Below, piece after piece: positions 11,782 to 25,700 of a stretch of 64,000 nt of DNA. The translations under genes were made by a program, and so were the position numbers. This stretch comes from Trebouxia sp. TZW2008. Its lineage: Eukaryota > Chlorophyta > Trebouxiophyceae > Trebouxiales > Trebouxiaceae. The stretch spans positions 110,195-174,194 of the forward strand of contig BDIU01000164.1 in NCBI GenBank assembly GCA_002118135.1. The letters run 5' to 3'. Under the pieces are notes generated by a model. The model had not been told where the DNA came from, did no database searches, and was given only the letters and a program-made list of their open reading frames with translations. Positions within the stretch are counted from its first letter, which is position 1; each line of letters opens with the position of its first letter.

Positions 11782-12956
11782 TGCTGCTCTTGGTGCTGCT
11801 GCCATTGCTGCCACAATGTTGCCAGGCTAAGTGCTGTAAGCTGCAGTGTACAATAGCCATGCTTCACGAAGTGCCCATTCTCTACGCCAAACAACCCTTT
11901 CAAACCTGCAGTAGCGCCACACACAGGCCAGCGCTATGACAGAGCTTCAAGGGTTGACACAACAGCTCAATGCGCCTCCACTGCAGCCTTGCTGATGCTA
12001 GCTGTGTGGCCAACAGGATATGCACATTTGCTGAAGCTCTGCTTTTGTCTGCAGATGAAGACTGCAGCACCATAGTCGATGCCGATGACTTCAGCTTTAC
12101 AGGTGAGCCAGTTTGATAAGCTTACAGTAGCAAGGAAGACAAGCAGCTTCAGGGCGTGTGCTGCTTGCTTAGCCTTGTGTCACTTTGTTCCTCTCAAGGT
12201 ATGCAAGGCGCTAGATCTGAAGTATGTGCTGCGTTTGCAGTGGAAGCCTTTTCAGAGCATCCCAGTCAATTTGCTCAGGTAGGCTCATCGCAGCATGGAG
12301 GGTCCCTGCACATTAGACATGGTCAAAGCTCAGGATGGCCTAAACACTTGACCTGCACAAACGTGGCCTTGCATCAGCAATGCAGAGCCTGCTGCAATAG
12401 AATCTTGTGCGCTGCCAATCCTGTGGGGTTGAGGGTGCACAGTATCATGTCTAGGTGCAGCATTGCCCCCAGATGTCTTGAGGTGGGAAGCGTTCGCAGT
12501 TCTTGCAGGCCATGTGATGCCTCTCCTTTCTGATCAGCACATATGCAGTCTCTGCTGATCTTCAGCAAAACCAATAGCCAGGTTCTTTGTGCTAAGGCAG
12601 TGCATAGTACAACACAGGTGGTGACCCAGCTCAAGTCAACTGGGTGTGAGGAAGTCGAGGTGCAGCTGGACAGCAAAAGGCTAAGCTTCAGATCCAGCAA
12701 GAGCAGCTCCATGATGCACGAAACTGAGATTAACCTGTACCCTGAACCATCTGGCGGCAACCTGTGCCTGTATGCTGAGAGGGATAGTGAGGTCTGCGCA
12801 CGGTATTCATTCAGGCATTTCCAGCGCGTGGGTCGCCTTTGCAAGGCAGGGCGCAAAGTCTTGTTTCAAATGGCGGATGACGCTCCGTTAAGCATCAATT
12901 GCTACCTTGCTGATGGGGGCTCTTGTCAATTGTTCCTGGCTCCACTGCTTGAATGA
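10120..12956 (+). CDS. Divergent PCNA-like sliding clamp protein (PCNA or 9-1-1 subunit family)
   Basis: Ring clamps of this family encircle DNA in replication (PCNA) or damage checkpoint signalling (RAD1/HUS1/RAD9). Exons 10120-10228, 10397-10452, 10710-10768, 10871-10962, 11470-11598, 12056-12103, 12241-12278 and 12618-12956 join in phase to 289 residues, the usual length. Order of clamp-like elements: LKAVLDLVDKDY, IDRNGLQIHIIDDAQ (compare the PCNA stretch SSGVSLQSMDSSHV), ADHLLLTVDPL, FAQVVTQLKSTGCEEVEVQLD and C-terminal DAPLSINCYLADGG then FLAPLLE, which resembles the PCNA ending YYLAPKIE. Identity looks low, so canonical PCNA is unlikely; I cannot choose between a PCNA paralogue and RAD1/HUS1. 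TGTAA occurs 4 nt after the stop. Introns hold CTGTCA and CTG microsatellites. Confidence 0.58.
11147..11271. repeat. (CTGTCA)n hexanucleotide satellite
   Basis: About 20 copies with one 3-bp interruption near 11240, in an intron of the clamp gene. Its minus-strand translation is a run of Ser-Asp with no biological support as protein. Confidence 0.97.
11680..11793. repeat. (CTG)n trinucleotide repeat in an intron
   Basis: Roughly 35 CTG/GCT triplets with an AAT interruption near 11743 and a TTG near 11776. It lies between clamp exons ending at 11598 and starting at 12056, so it is intronic. Poly-Leu, poly-Ala and poly-Ser frames here are by-products. Confidence 0.95.
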
Positions 12957-13150
12957 AGCTGTAATGAAGCAGCAGCAGCAGCAGCACCATGTGGGACGTT
13001 TGATGTGCTACTAAGGCAGTGTCTCCTTGAGGCGTACCGTAAATCTCTTGAGACGTCGACGGCTGATTTCCTGCATGCTGCTGAAGCAGCTTGATGATTT
13101 ACAGAGAGACGATGCATTGTGTTCATGTGTACTGTGACAGACTGAATAAT
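12957..13150. terminator. Convergent 3' region between clamp and DFRP1-like genes
   Basis: The two stops face each other 194 bp apart. TGTAA on the plus strand at 12960-12964 and TGTAA on the minus strand (TTACA at 13097-13101) are placed as green-algal poly(A) signals for the two genes. Confidence 0.5.
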
Positions 13151-16100
13151 CTATTTGACTTTGCTATTGTTCATGCTAGCTTCTAACTGCTCTAACTCAT
13201 CATCAGACAGGTCCCCATCGTCGTCGTCGTCATCTAGGTCTTCATCATCATCGACGTCATCATCATCGTCATCATCAAATAACTGTTGCTGCTCCTCTTC
13301 TGAGAGTTTCAGACTGCTAGAAGCCTTGCCATTTGTGTGAGCATCTGCACCTGAACTTGAGGGGCCAGCTTGCTGTTCTTCAGCTGCTGCCATGTTTTGG
13401 TCTGCATACAAAGTGTTTTGTCTTATTATCGCGCACAACAGGCGGCTAGAGGCATGCGTCATCATTAAGCCTGACATTGCTGGCTGATCAGGAGCAATGT
13501 GCTGGATATGTGACTCCAGTGCTGACAATCACTCTACGACAAGCTTGTCAGTAGCGTACAGCATTGAGATTGACCAGGCCCACTCAACATTCTATTTCAA
13601 GACTGGCTTGCAGCTGCAATGCATAACAAGGGGAAGATGACAGGCTGCAGCTAGCCTGCAAACTGCTATGCCACAAGGCAACTTGCAACTTAACTAGCTA
13701 TGCAAGCATAAGTGTCTGTGCCTTTGCCTGCACATGCAACCTCAAGCAGTCAATGCATTTTCATAAATGTCATAGCAGCACAGGCGGTCAGCAGGCAATG
13801 AAATATGCAGCCAGGCTCCAGCGCACCTTCTTGCAGCGCTGTGATGCCAGCCACATTCTCAGCAGCATTGCGCCGCTCAGCGTTTGCTCGCTCTTGCTCA
13901 AACTCAGCTTCCTCATCAATTTCTCGCTGGTAGTCATCATGCGCATCAAGATCATCTGCTGCCAGGAAGCCCTCCTGCAGAAACAAAATTGATCAATCTG
14001 TGCTTTCCAAATAAGTGCTGTAGCATAGAATGAATGCTGACTCTGGTGCGCGCTCAGCTGCAGTATCTGACACCAACTTTCTTCAGCAGGGTTCAGGTGC
14101 TAGTTGTGTGTCATGGCCTGCTGTAGAAGAAGTGTCACACAGCAATGGCAGAGGACTCAGGTGCAGGCAAAGCACCAGTTGACGTGCAATTCTGATCTGA
14201 TCTGACAGCATCCTGCCAAGTTCAAACACAACAAGCACATGTCAGCAATGCCTCACAACACTTTGCATGGTGCATCCACACAGCCTCTGTTGGGCCAAGG
14301 CATAGCTCCTACAGGCATGCAACAGCATGGACTTTGGTTGCTACAGTGCCCTCATCAGATGATTCACACTTATTGCGCTAGCAATGGCAAAGTATGAAGC
14401 AGAAGCCGGCATTTTGTGCCTGGACATGATCAGGTGATTGCCTTGAATGATTGCAATCAATGATGCTGATGTCCAACCAATGCAATGATGCAAAGGGCTG
14501 CAAGTTGGCTCTTGTTTATTGCAGTACTAACAAAAGCTTGTGTGTTTTGAGGCTTGAGTCTGACCTGTGCAAAGATCTCCCTGCCACTGAGAACGCCTTT
14601 GCGTTTGCGCTCAGCCTGAGCTTCCTCCTGCTGCTTGCGCGCTGCATCCCGCTTCTGGTTGCGCCACTTAGAAAACACCTGCACACACACGTGACAACAC
14701 ATGACAAAAATCTAGCAAGCAGTGCGGTGCCACTGTGACCTGCACACATGCGTGAACGCTGAGGTGATCAGTCTGGCAAGCAGCTTCAGCGTTCTGACAG
14801 AAAATGCTGGATATAACACTTGTAAAGACCTGCATAAGCGTGACAAAGTGTGGCAATATGACCTGCACAGATGCATGATTGACTGTGACAGACAAAGCAG
14901 CAAGCAGAGTGACAAAAATGCAACATGCATCCAGAACAGCAATGCTATTGTTGCCACTGGAGAAGACCTGATGCATGATGTGTTGCATTGCACTACGTGG
15001 GTCATTGCACCCTACACCCATAACCTTTAGGATAAGTTAAATCTAAACACTAAAATCTGAATTGATGTTTTGGGCTGCATTGACAAACCTCTTCTGTGAT
15101 GGGCGTCTTGGCATCAACCTTCTTGCGCTCATTCTCAATCTCCTCCTCAATGCTGACGGCGTTCTTGGCTTCCAGCTCAAGCAACTCCTTCATCTGTGAC
15201 TTGAGCACATACCTGCACTCCACCAAAGCTTATTGCACAAAGGTGAATGACACACGGGTTTCAGACACAAGGGCTCACTGCACAAGGGTTGATCCCTGCA
15301 GCTGATGACACAAGGAGCAATCCTTAATAATAAATAATAATTATAACTACATGTTCCAGCACATACTGCTAGGTATGCGTGGCACAAGTCCTATCTCGCC
15401 AATCGTTGCGACTGCAATACACAAGGGCTTACTGCGAATGAGCTTGTTGTACAATGGCAACAGGGGCTATTTCACAAGGGCCTGTTACACAAGGCAGAAT
15501 GCAGACTCACAGAGGGTTTGTGTGAGCAATGTCCACAGCAATCTTCCTCTGTGATCTGAACTTGGAGGTCTTGATGTAAGTTTGGTCTGCTGTGCAAGGC
15601 AGGCAACTGCTCAAAGAAAGCCTCTGAGATGACATCAATGTGCAGTGTGACATGACAGCATGAAGAGGGCTAAGCTGCTAATCTGGGTGGCTTGCTTCAG
15701 AGCAAAGCTGTGAAGCAAGCGGACCAAATCAGCAGCTTTGCCCTGAAACAAGCTGGCCAGCAGGCAGATGCTGCAACACCGCTGTTGATGTCCTGTGACG
15801 TCGACTGCGAATGGTTGTAAGCCTCAGCAAGTCTCTGACGTGGATCTGAACACATCTGCAGCTGAGAGTGTTCTGACTTGCGCTGTGCTGTTGGCTGAGC
15901 TGCTGCAACACACCTTTTGGCACAGGGGCTAATGAGACAACAGCTCATCAAGGCAGCATCTGGACAAAAATCCATCCGGTGAAAGGCGTTTTTACTATAC
16001 AAGTGAGGCAAGTGCTAAAGATCGGCGCTGTACAGCAGTAGTGAGCATTGGTCACTGATGATTAGTGTATGCCGCTAGGCACAGGGAAGACAGCAAAGCA

Positions 16101-18094
16101 TGGGACGGTCATTGCAAGGCAAAGCTGAGAAGCAGGCAGATGCTACACAGAACACTGTAGCAGTCCAGGAGTGGAAAACACTGTTTGAAGATCTCTCCAG
16201 TCGCCGTATTCAATGCAAAGGCTCCAGGTTAGCACAGGACCAAAATGGTCGGAGACAGTTGATTGCTCCAGTACAGACCCAGCCAGCCCACTGAGCCTGT
16301 CTGGCATGCAGTCTAGATGAATCCATGAAAGGAGTAGAAAGCTCACCCAGGCGGCAAGGCATGTCTGTATTTGCAGTCTTTGCCTCCATTTGGACACTGC
16401 CAGAACCAGCCATACTGCTTCTTCTCTACAGCCTCCAGGAAGAACTTGCAGATGATGTCTGTTTTGTTCGTCTGCTCTGCTGCGTGCTTCTGCTTGACTA
16501 CCTTCTCAAGCTGATCCTGATCCCATTCCTCCATGTTGTCATCCTCATCTTGCCGCCTACAAAATAACAAAACAGATAGAATTACGCAATAATGAAAGAA
16601 ATGATGAAAGAATGAACAACAACAGTGACATCTCAGCGACTTGCAGTCAACTGACAGTAAACATTCTCACGGAGTGCAGATCTGTTTGCTCCTGCGCAGA
16701 CTTATTCACCAGCAGAGGAAGAACTCTTGATCCAGGCTTATTCAACAGCAGAGGAAAAACAAATTCGCATGCTTCAGCCAGCCACCAAGGCTGATCAGTT
16801 GTGCCACGCTGTGGCAATCACTATGTATTGAGCTTCTCAGGCATGCAGACGCAAGCGAAAATTGCATATGCATTGAGTATGCATTGCCTTCCAACTCACT
16901 GTTGGCAAGCCTTTCCATGCATCACCAGAGCTGCTTGATCAAGATTCACACAAATGCACCAGTTTGAGCCCACAGGGCAATACAAATCGATGCAGGATGT
17001 GCATAATTAGGCTCAAAACTTGCACAAGCAGCTCAATCTCAAAGATCAGACTAAGCCTCGAGCGGCTTTCTAGTGCTTGAAGGATGTGCTGGCAATAAGG
17101 CAATGTCTGCAGCAGATGGTGAAAGGTCGAGCAGCACTCACGTGTCAGTGAAAAGGTCAATCTTGCCTCCCTTGCGTTCCACAGCAAGGTCATGACTAAA
17201 TTTGCACTTGAAACCTTTGGTACACTGTCCTGCTCTGAAGTACTCGCACACAATTGACTTTGGGTCAACACCTGCACATGCCGATTGTACGTACGCACCT
17301 GTCCAACTGTCATGGCAAAGCAAGGTTGCTCAAACGTATTGCTGTAGAGTTAGAGTGCGCAGGTACATATGGCATTGAGAAGGTTTGTCAAGGGAGATTT
17401 GCAGCATGGTGTTGCATACCAGGAGGGACTTTCGGCTGCTTGATGGCTATTGCAAACAAGTCATTGAGCTCCTTCTGTCGCTCCTCTTCTGCCTTCTTCT
17501 TGTCCTGAATCAAAATCCTTTGATCAAACCTTGATGGTACAAGTGCAATACCATTGATGACACATTGACGCACAGGAGCAATTTGTGTCCTGTAACATTA
17601 CTCCTTGATCACACCTCAGCTTTATGATCAAGGCACGTCTGATGGAGATGTCACAGCAGCTGAAGCAGCCATCCTGCGAGGATTGAACAGCAAGCAATGA
17701 TGCATGCAAGAGCTGTCAGGCCATTGAAGGTTTTCACCTTCTTTTCCTCATTCTTCTTTGGCTGATTGGCTCCTGCAGACTTCTGTAGCTGTTGCACGTA
17801 CCTGCAATGCAACATAACAGTCACGAGTCTGTGAACAAGTCAGGCATGGAACTGTCGCAGCTGCAAGGCTCAAGCAGGACCTTACCCCTGGACCTTGGCA
17901 CTTTTGCTTTTGTTCTTCAATCCGAAAGTCTTGTCTTCGATAGCCTGCGCATAAAGCCAAGTAAGGCATGTCTTATCGAGGGAAGAACCTGATAGCTGAG
18001 CTCTGTAGAGTGTTGCCTGCACCTTAGCTTTTGCAGCTTGTTTGGTCTTGTCAGACTTGCCGCCTCCTTTCGCCGCACCTTTCTTCGGGGGCAT
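13151..18094 (-). CDS. DRG family regulatory protein 1-like CCCH zinc-finger protein (ZC3H15/DFRP1)
   Basis: DFRP1 binds and stabilises the ribosome-associated GTPase DRG1. Exons (minus): 18023-18094, 17886-17944, 17738-17801, 17420-17504, 17142-17271, 16347-16556, 15089-15212, 14565-14678, 13827-13974, 13151-13401; in-frame, 418 residues. Seen in order: start [13 protein letters not shown], family signature [11 protein letters not shown], then [15 protein letters not shown], first CCCH finger [19 protein letters not shown], second finger from [19 protein letters not shown] to [10 protein letters not shown], then an extended helical region ([22 protein letters not shown]), GFLAADD, and a strongly acidic C-terminus (Asp runs near residue 390). 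Domain order and length match the family. Regulated transcription cannot be read; the start is 1.6 kb from the divergent protease gene. Confidence 0.93.
15310..15420 (+). repeat. Dispersed repeat, copy A
   Basis: AT-rich (TAATAATAA-like) sequence followed by TTCCAGCA, then GTGGCACAAGTCCTATCTCG, also found in inverted orientation at about 59150-59250. Both copies are intronic. No terminal repeats were recognised. Confidence 0.7.
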
Positions 18095-19709
18095 GCCGGG
18101 TTGTAGCGGCCAAGTGAGTATTGGAGCGAGTCGATCTTGGCTCAACGAGCGACGCAGTTACAAGCGCTGGCTTGCTAAAACAACGCAGATCACTTGTATT
18201 GTCGAAGCAGCCAACAACGGAGGCGGCCGAGTGACGCAGAAGGTCTGCAGATTTATATGCAAGATATGCTTGACGGAAACGAGCTCTCAAGGTGTGCCGA
18301 GAACGCAAGATGACGCCACAGAGTCACCGTTTACAGCGATCTCCTCTTCACGTGCAAAGCGCTTGTGACTAAGTTGCCTTGCTAAGTTGACATCAGCGAA
18401 CAACTTGACGCTTGCTCCTTCACGCAGCCGGTGTCTGCACTTCACGTCAGATCATTGTTTTGTTTGGCATTGCCATACTGCAATCGGCGCATTTCTGACC
18501 CTCAGAAGGTCCAACAGCTCGCCCAGGCAACCCATCAGATTGTTGAGCAACTGTTGTCGCCAACTCCAGCATGTCTTCGGTTGCGAACTTCTTCCGCACA
18601 GCACTGCATCAAGAGCCCATCATCATGTGGAGTTGTATGATTTCAGCAGTCGGTAGGTCTCTTGTCTGCACTTGTTTGCTCTCTGCCCTGAGACTCAACA
18701 TAGTGAAAGCGTCATGCAGGCTTCACTCTGCCCATTGTTGTCCCTCCCATTCGAGAAGCTATGTACAAGTCCACACCCAAGTCACCACCACCTGTGAAGC
18801 AGGTAATAAACAGCAGCCAGTGCCAAGCAAGCTTTATCTCATATTGCAACGTGGCTTTGCACTTGCAGATGATACAAGCTGCTTCAGATAGAGCTCAGAG
18901 CGCAAAGCAGTCGAGCTAAAACAGTTCAAGTTCTGCAGCGCTGACTCAGGCAGCATCTCGAAACATACACCAGTTTAGTGCAGCAAACAAGTCTTCTGCA
19001 GCATAAAAGCACAACAGATGTCAATACAGCTGTACATCAAGTCAGTAACTGCAGCGACGCGATTGCAGACTTGAAGTATCTAGCAGCTTTCAGCTCCACA
19101 CCATATCCTGGCTGCATGGTCATGGGCATCTTCCTAAGCTTAGAAACGCCTATTTGCTGGATATCAATAACGTCGCTTGTTTGGACATGAGGTGCCTGCC
19201 AAGCAGAATGATCTCAACATATCATGCAGGCAGCCGTCGTTTCAGCATTGATGCTGCCTACCGTGCAGCGACAATGCTAGCTTTGTGCTCTGAAGGATGT
19301 TGATCTTCTTATGCACTGCCGGATTCTGTCATAGGCTGGCATGTGTTGTCCAATGTGCCCGACGCCAAGCAACAATTTTCTTGTATGCTGCCGGCTAAGC
19401 AGGATGAGAGCTTGTGATGGCTATGGCATGCAACTCCATTGCATTGCACATGATGAAATGCAACAAAGATGAAGATGATCGGAGCGCAGCATACAGCAGG
19501 CAGCATGGCGCTCCAGCTCACACTGCATTCGGACCGGTTTGCACTCTCAGTTGCAGTCTAACACACTCTCGTGTATGGCTGTGAGCCTTCCGCAAGCCTG
19601 TCAAGGCTGACTCCGGTCCCGAGCTGGCCTGATATGCAGTGGCGCAAAATCTGTCGGTTTGAATAATCCTGCGTCTTGAGGCGCAAGCGACCGTGCCTCT
19701 ACGTCGTAG
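18095..19709. promoter_or_regulatory. Divergent intergenic region, DFRP1-like and SUMO protease genes
   Basis: It separates two start codons pointing away from each other and must hold both promoters. I found no convincing exon, RNA gene or repeat in it. Short open frames on both strands lack splice-site and family support. Confidence 0.45.
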
Positions 19710-22700
19710 ATGAAATTCAATCAGCTGTATGCCAGCTTTCCAAAGCTTTTGGAAACGCTTTCTTCGCCATTCAGTAGTCGGAAGCGAAAACGTGAACAGG
19801 CAGACGCACTTGACGATAGTCTGAGCGCACGACCTGCCAAGCAAGCCCCCGTTGCACAGTGCAGCAGTCATCCGGCACCAGTTGTGTCACATCAAAGCAA
19901 CACTCGAGGTCCCGTCACAGCAGCGCGGACGCAAGTCAGCTTGCCACAGCCAGCTGATCCATACAGGGAGGCCACCTCACAGTCAGCTCAAATCATTGCA
20001 AACGCAAATCCAGCTTCTGGATCATCACTGCCGGCTCTGCACTCAGACAGACCAGCTGCTAAGGCCCCTCAGGTGTTGCAAGCTTTGCAAAACCATTTCA
20101 CACAGGCTACATGCTCAGGGTCTTGCTCGGCAGACCTTGTGTCTGGCAAGCGTGCAAGGTGTCTATGCTTGACATGCTACAGCTGTTTCGCAGGCAGCAT
20201 CAAATCAAGGCAGGCATTTGGAAAGCCTCATTGAAGCCACTGAAAGGCAGATGGCAGAGCTTCAACAGAAGCTGAGGGAATACAGGGAACAGCCAGCAGC
20301 ACAAACAAAAGCTGCTGAGGGTGCCACTGTCAACCTGCAGGTATACATAGACGTTGCTGCCTCTACATCTTTGCAGATCGGATCAACACATTGGCCAATG
20401 CAGTAATTTGCATTGATTTGCAGGAGCGTGATCAGTATGACAAGCTCGTAGAGCTGAGCAAACGCCGAGACGCTCACAATGCCATGCAGGTATAAGAGTC
20501 CTGCAACTATTCATGCTGTCCTGTACTCATAACACGAGACTATTGTTTTGTGTCATTGCTGTTCTCAGCGTGACTTACCATTGCCATGCCTTGGTGTTCA
20601 TCTTGCTCAGATTGCATATGAGTTGGGATGGATTTCACTGTTCAAGGCCTAAAGCAGTGTGTTCTTGGTGCCACCTGAAAGCTACACGCACATACTACAT
20701 GCACACACTACACATTGCATATGTACACAGTATGTAAGTTGACGCAGTCTGACTCAAGAGGGGCAAGCAGCTTGTAGTCCAGGTGCCTGACAAAGAAGCT
20801 GTTCTTGCTGCAGCACCATGTTAGACATCAGACGCCCAGGTCAGAAAGACCAATCATTCTGGATGATGCTGAGGAGACCCCACAGCCGCCTCATGCTCAC
20901 GTACATGGCTCGCAACAGCTACAGAATTGCATCAGCCACCAGCATTGGTCACTTGATCATCTGAGCAGTAGGTATAGGACTGCAGGCCAAGATGCTATTG
21001 CTCAATCGCCCAACGTACAGCACAGCTTTCAGCTGAATCCCAGCACAACATACAGCCCTGCTGCAAGAGCCACGTCATTTCTGAGACCCAACTTTGCGCA
21101 CACAGCAACAAACCACAGTCCCTTTGCCAGAAGCCCATTTCATCCCTTTAGGTCACCTCAGTTTGGGAGGCAGTCACAGATACCCAGGCAGAAGCCGATG
21201 ACAGACTCTAATAACACAAAGCTGACTGAGGCACTGCAGGAGCTGAGTATGCATCAGCCATACAATCAGCAATCAGCATTGTCGGCAACTGTCAGCGAAC
21301 AGCACCCACCGACAAAGTCCGCTGCTGCACAAGATCTGGATGAGGTTCTTGCCAGGTACTGTTTGTGTTCAGCACTGATATGCATGCTGGGCGCTTGGCT
21401 CCATTTACTTGTGCTTGGTTGCACGCTGCATGACAGCTGCCTCTTGGCTCTTTAGTACAATCACATGTTGTTGACCTGTGCGGTATGCAGAAAATCATGT
21501 TGCCTTGCTGCTGGGTACGCAATTTCCTTGCATTTCACAATGTTTTGTATGTAGTCTAGCTTGCTTCTCACTTCAACACTTGGTGATTTGCTATTACGCA
21601 CTTTGCTGTTCAAAGCATAAGTATCATTCAGATCAGATCCAATTAGAGACACACCTTGCAAGTCTGTATGCTGAGACAGTAACTGACATGGCATGCTGTA
21701 TCAGCTGTCAAGCTTGTTTACATCTTCAGATTGCAATCTAATCAATGGTGTCTTGCAGGGCCAGAGCAACGGCTTTTGCTGCAAGTCAGAGCTCCATGAG
21801 AGCTGCAACTCAGCAGGCTGAACATATCAAGGATCACAAGAATCTTGTTAGGAGATTTCAGACAGCTGCACAGCCACCCCTGCCTCAAGAAATTGCAAAG
21901 GGCGCCCCCACAGCTGCTCAGCAGAGGTCACGCACTGCTGCAGAGCCACAGAAGGTGAGTCAGATGCTATCAGTCATTTCTGGGCTGCCTCTATGCGCAG
22001 AGGCTCCTGTCATGATGCCTGACTGCGTAAACTGTCCTTGTCTGCTATCAGTCGTTTTCTTGCAATGCTGCCTGCCTAGGTTGCTGATGAAAGGTGAGGG
22101 ATGCACACAGAGGCTGCTGCCAGGACGCCTGGTGACATGTAGTTTGTTGATTGCTGCATGACATACAGTACGCTGCGCTGCTGCAGATCAGCAACAATGC
22201 GCTTTTGCAGGCTTTGGTGTCATGACAAAGTATCGCATGACGTACGGGCATATGCTTCTTTCCACGCATATGCAGCAGCCAGCACAGTATCCAAATCTCC
22301 GGTCGAAGGTCATATGTTATGCAGGGTGCAAAAGGCAGGCAGGCAGAATCAGTCAGGGGCAGGCAGCGAGTAGAAGAGGTGATCGATGAAGCAGGCAGTG
22401 CTGGGTATGAAGAGGAAGAGGAGGGCGTTGATGAGGCAGGCAGTGCTGAGTATGAAGATGGCTATGATGATGAAGAAGGGGTTGAAGATGGAAGCGCATC
22501 AGCCGTGGATTCTTCTGAGCAGGTGACATATGTGACGCAACAAGCACTTTTTGTGAGCTTGCTGGTTGTTGGTATGTGAGCTGTTCTGGTGCTTGACTAA
22601 TTCTTGCAACACGAGTCTTGCATGGAGGTCTGAATCTGTCGCTCACATTCTTGCAGCTACCCTACTCTTCACATGATGTGGTCTCACATACAATGCTGTC

Positions 22701-25700
22701 AGTTTGCTTCATTGCTAGCCCCTCTCCCCATTTCTGTCACAGCATCAAAGCAAAAATCATGTGATGTCGCCTTGTCATGAGAACAGCACTAGCATGTCAA
22801 TTAGGCACACAGAGTCTACATACGGGCACAGCCAGAAGCTTTGCATGTCAGACTGTCACGCGTGCTCCATTTGAACAGACGGCTATGGCACAAAGTCTAT
22901 GCATGTCTACAGGCACAGTCCAACTGTAGCTATGGACAGCCCAGCTTGAACTGTCTGCTATGCACAGAGTCTACGTGTGGCTACAGGCATAACCAAATAG
23001 TAGCTATCAGAATCTGTCATGCATGCTTAGCTTCAACGCTCTGCTATGCAGGAAGAGTCAGGGCTGAGTGAGGCCTTCAGTGAGCTCGGCACCAGGGCAG
23101 GGCGTTTGCAGCCTGTCAGAAAGCCCTCCAGGGCCATGCTAGAAGCCAAAGAAAAGGCCTTTGGCCCTGGGCCTGACACTGACAAGCTGGTGGTGCATGT
23201 CCACTCGGGAGTAGACATCACACGCAAGGATATCAGAACGCTCAAGTCAAGGCAGTGGCTCAACGATGAGATCATGAACTGCTATATGGGCTTGTTGCAG
23301 GTGATAATGCGCAGTCCTGATAAGCAGTCTGTGGACAATCATGAGCCAGAGTAGCATGATGCGCAAAGAACCTCTACTGCACCGCACTTGCATGTGACCT
23401 CAGCCCGCTGTTGGCGGAACTGTTGCTCCAGGCTCTGTCCATTCTGTGCTGTGTGTCCTTGCACATGCTGATAGCTCCCTGGCATGCAAACATGTCTGCT
23501 GCTGGCATCTTGAGGACATTGGGCAGACAATCTTGCTTGCTTCAATCAGATCAGCAAGTGTGCAGCGCAGTCATCACAATCTGTCTCTGTGAGCCCACCT
23601 GTTCCCACGGCTGACTTGCTGCTGACACACAGCATGCAGACACAGCATGCAAACACAAGCTGTAGCTAGCAGGACAGCATTTGCCAGTGAGAAGACTGTT
23701 TTGCTACATTCATGCACTGTGTGTGTCTCTCAAGTATGCTGTTGTCCCGCCTGACATACTGCCTGCATCAGGAGCGGGATGTGAGAATGCGCAAGCTTGG
23801 CGGATTTCCCAAATGCCACTTCTTCAACACCTTTTTCATCAACAAGCTCTATAAGTAAGCTGTGGCCTTGCTACTATTACATTGTGGCGCTCAAATTGCC
23901 TCACACTCACTAAGCTGAGCGTTCTGTGCCTTGGTGTCACAGAAGGCTCAGCTTGTGATGCATTTGGCATACAGTCCTCATCACTGTGCACAGCTGCACT
24001 TACATATCGGTGCCTGATTTTGGAATGCCAGCAATCCCACATAACACAGCATGGTCAGCTTTCTTGCAGTGAATCAGGTTTGCGCAGCATACGTATGATG
24101 CTGTCCAGAAAGCATCAAGCGGCTTCAACTGCACTGTCTGCAATTGGACACAATGTTCATAGTTTGACACCCGAATTGCAGCAGTACGCTGTCAGTGTCA
24201 AGGTGGGGCACATCAGCCGGACAGCTGACTAGAGCAGCGCGTCATGCACTGCAGACAATGTGACTGCATGATTGTGGCTTTGCTGACAGATTTTGCTGGC
24301 CAGATATTATGGTATTTACGGCTTGTATGCAGACATAACAACGCAGTCACACTCGCTTCTCATATCATGCAAGCTGTCACTGTTACCCCCAAGACTGCCA
24401 CTGCATTTCCACAAAGCCGCATGCAAAGAGATACTTCTGCGAAAGTCTCAAGATACATACATTGGAGGTCCTCGTCCTTCTATGACATTTATATCCTCCC
24501 AATGTCTTCTGCAGTGATGACAAGAAGTACTCTTACAACAATGTGAGGCGGTGGACATCCCAAATGCGACTAGACCGATGGGGCCAGCCCAGTGCAACTG
24601 TGTTGGAGTGTGATAAGCTCATCATGCCAGTGCATTTGGGCTGCCACTGGACCTGTGCTGTGATCAATCTCAAGGAGAGAGAAATATGGTATTTTGATTC
24701 CCTTGGGGTGAGCACACCTGATGCTTTACTTGCTTGTGCTACTGCCTGCTTTGGGGTTTTGGGCTCGCATGTTGTCTTTGATCAGCCTTGCATGCCAACT
24801 CAGGCAGTGTACAAGGCAAGGTGGCACTTGTGTCAGTATCAACTGTCAGCATTAAGATGCTTTGCCCTCATGCCTGCCTTTGTGCTACTGTCCAGCACAT
24901 TGCTAAATGTGTGTAAGCAAAGGTTAGATTGTGAGTTTTATTGTGAGCAGAAGTGAGACAAGACCACGCAACCTGCTGAAGCTCATCAAAGATGCAAACA
25001 TTTCTTGCTGTAGTACATTGGCTAGTCCCCAGCTGTTCTAAAATAAAGCCTTCAGCATTGGCAAGGCACTTGGCAGAGAGCATGCATAAATGGCCTACGC
25101 GCAGTACTGATGGGACATGCTGAGCCAGGTATGGCTTTCCTGCAGGGGAAGGAGTACCAGATTGTGGAATCATTAGCGAAGTATGCTGCAGATGAGTACG
25201 ACAACAAGCTCCAACAGAGGGTTGACACAACTGACTGGGCTCGTAGGTATGTGATGTGCAAGCATGCTGTGTTTTTGACTGTGATCTGAATTGCTGCAGT
25301 GAGGGCAGATTGAGGTCTTTGCACCAGTTCTGAAGAGCGGGTTCTGGAACAATCAAAATATGTTTCAGCTGTCACAATGTTTGCTGCTTCTAGAATCAGC
25401 AATGCAATTGTGTGAGCTGCTATGGGCTGCATATTGCCAGCCATCTGCTGCCTTTGAATTAATATGCTTTGCTATTTGCGTATCTTGGCCTGCTTCTTCT
25501 GATGTGGCTCTTGTCATGACGGCCGACGGCATGGACTTTTCTCATCCTGCTGCTGCTCAGTCAGAACCTTTGGTTGCTGCAGATTACCTGATGACATTCC
25601 AAAGCAGCTGAATGGCTGTGATTGTGGAGTCTTTGCTCTGATGTTTGCTGAGCACCAGGCTCGTGGGGCTCCCTTCACCTTTGACCAACGCCACATGGAG

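Noticed and set aside
11620..11939. Poly-Ala, poly-Ser, poly-Gln and poly-Leu frames
   Set aside because: All arise from one CTG repeat in an intron read in different frames.
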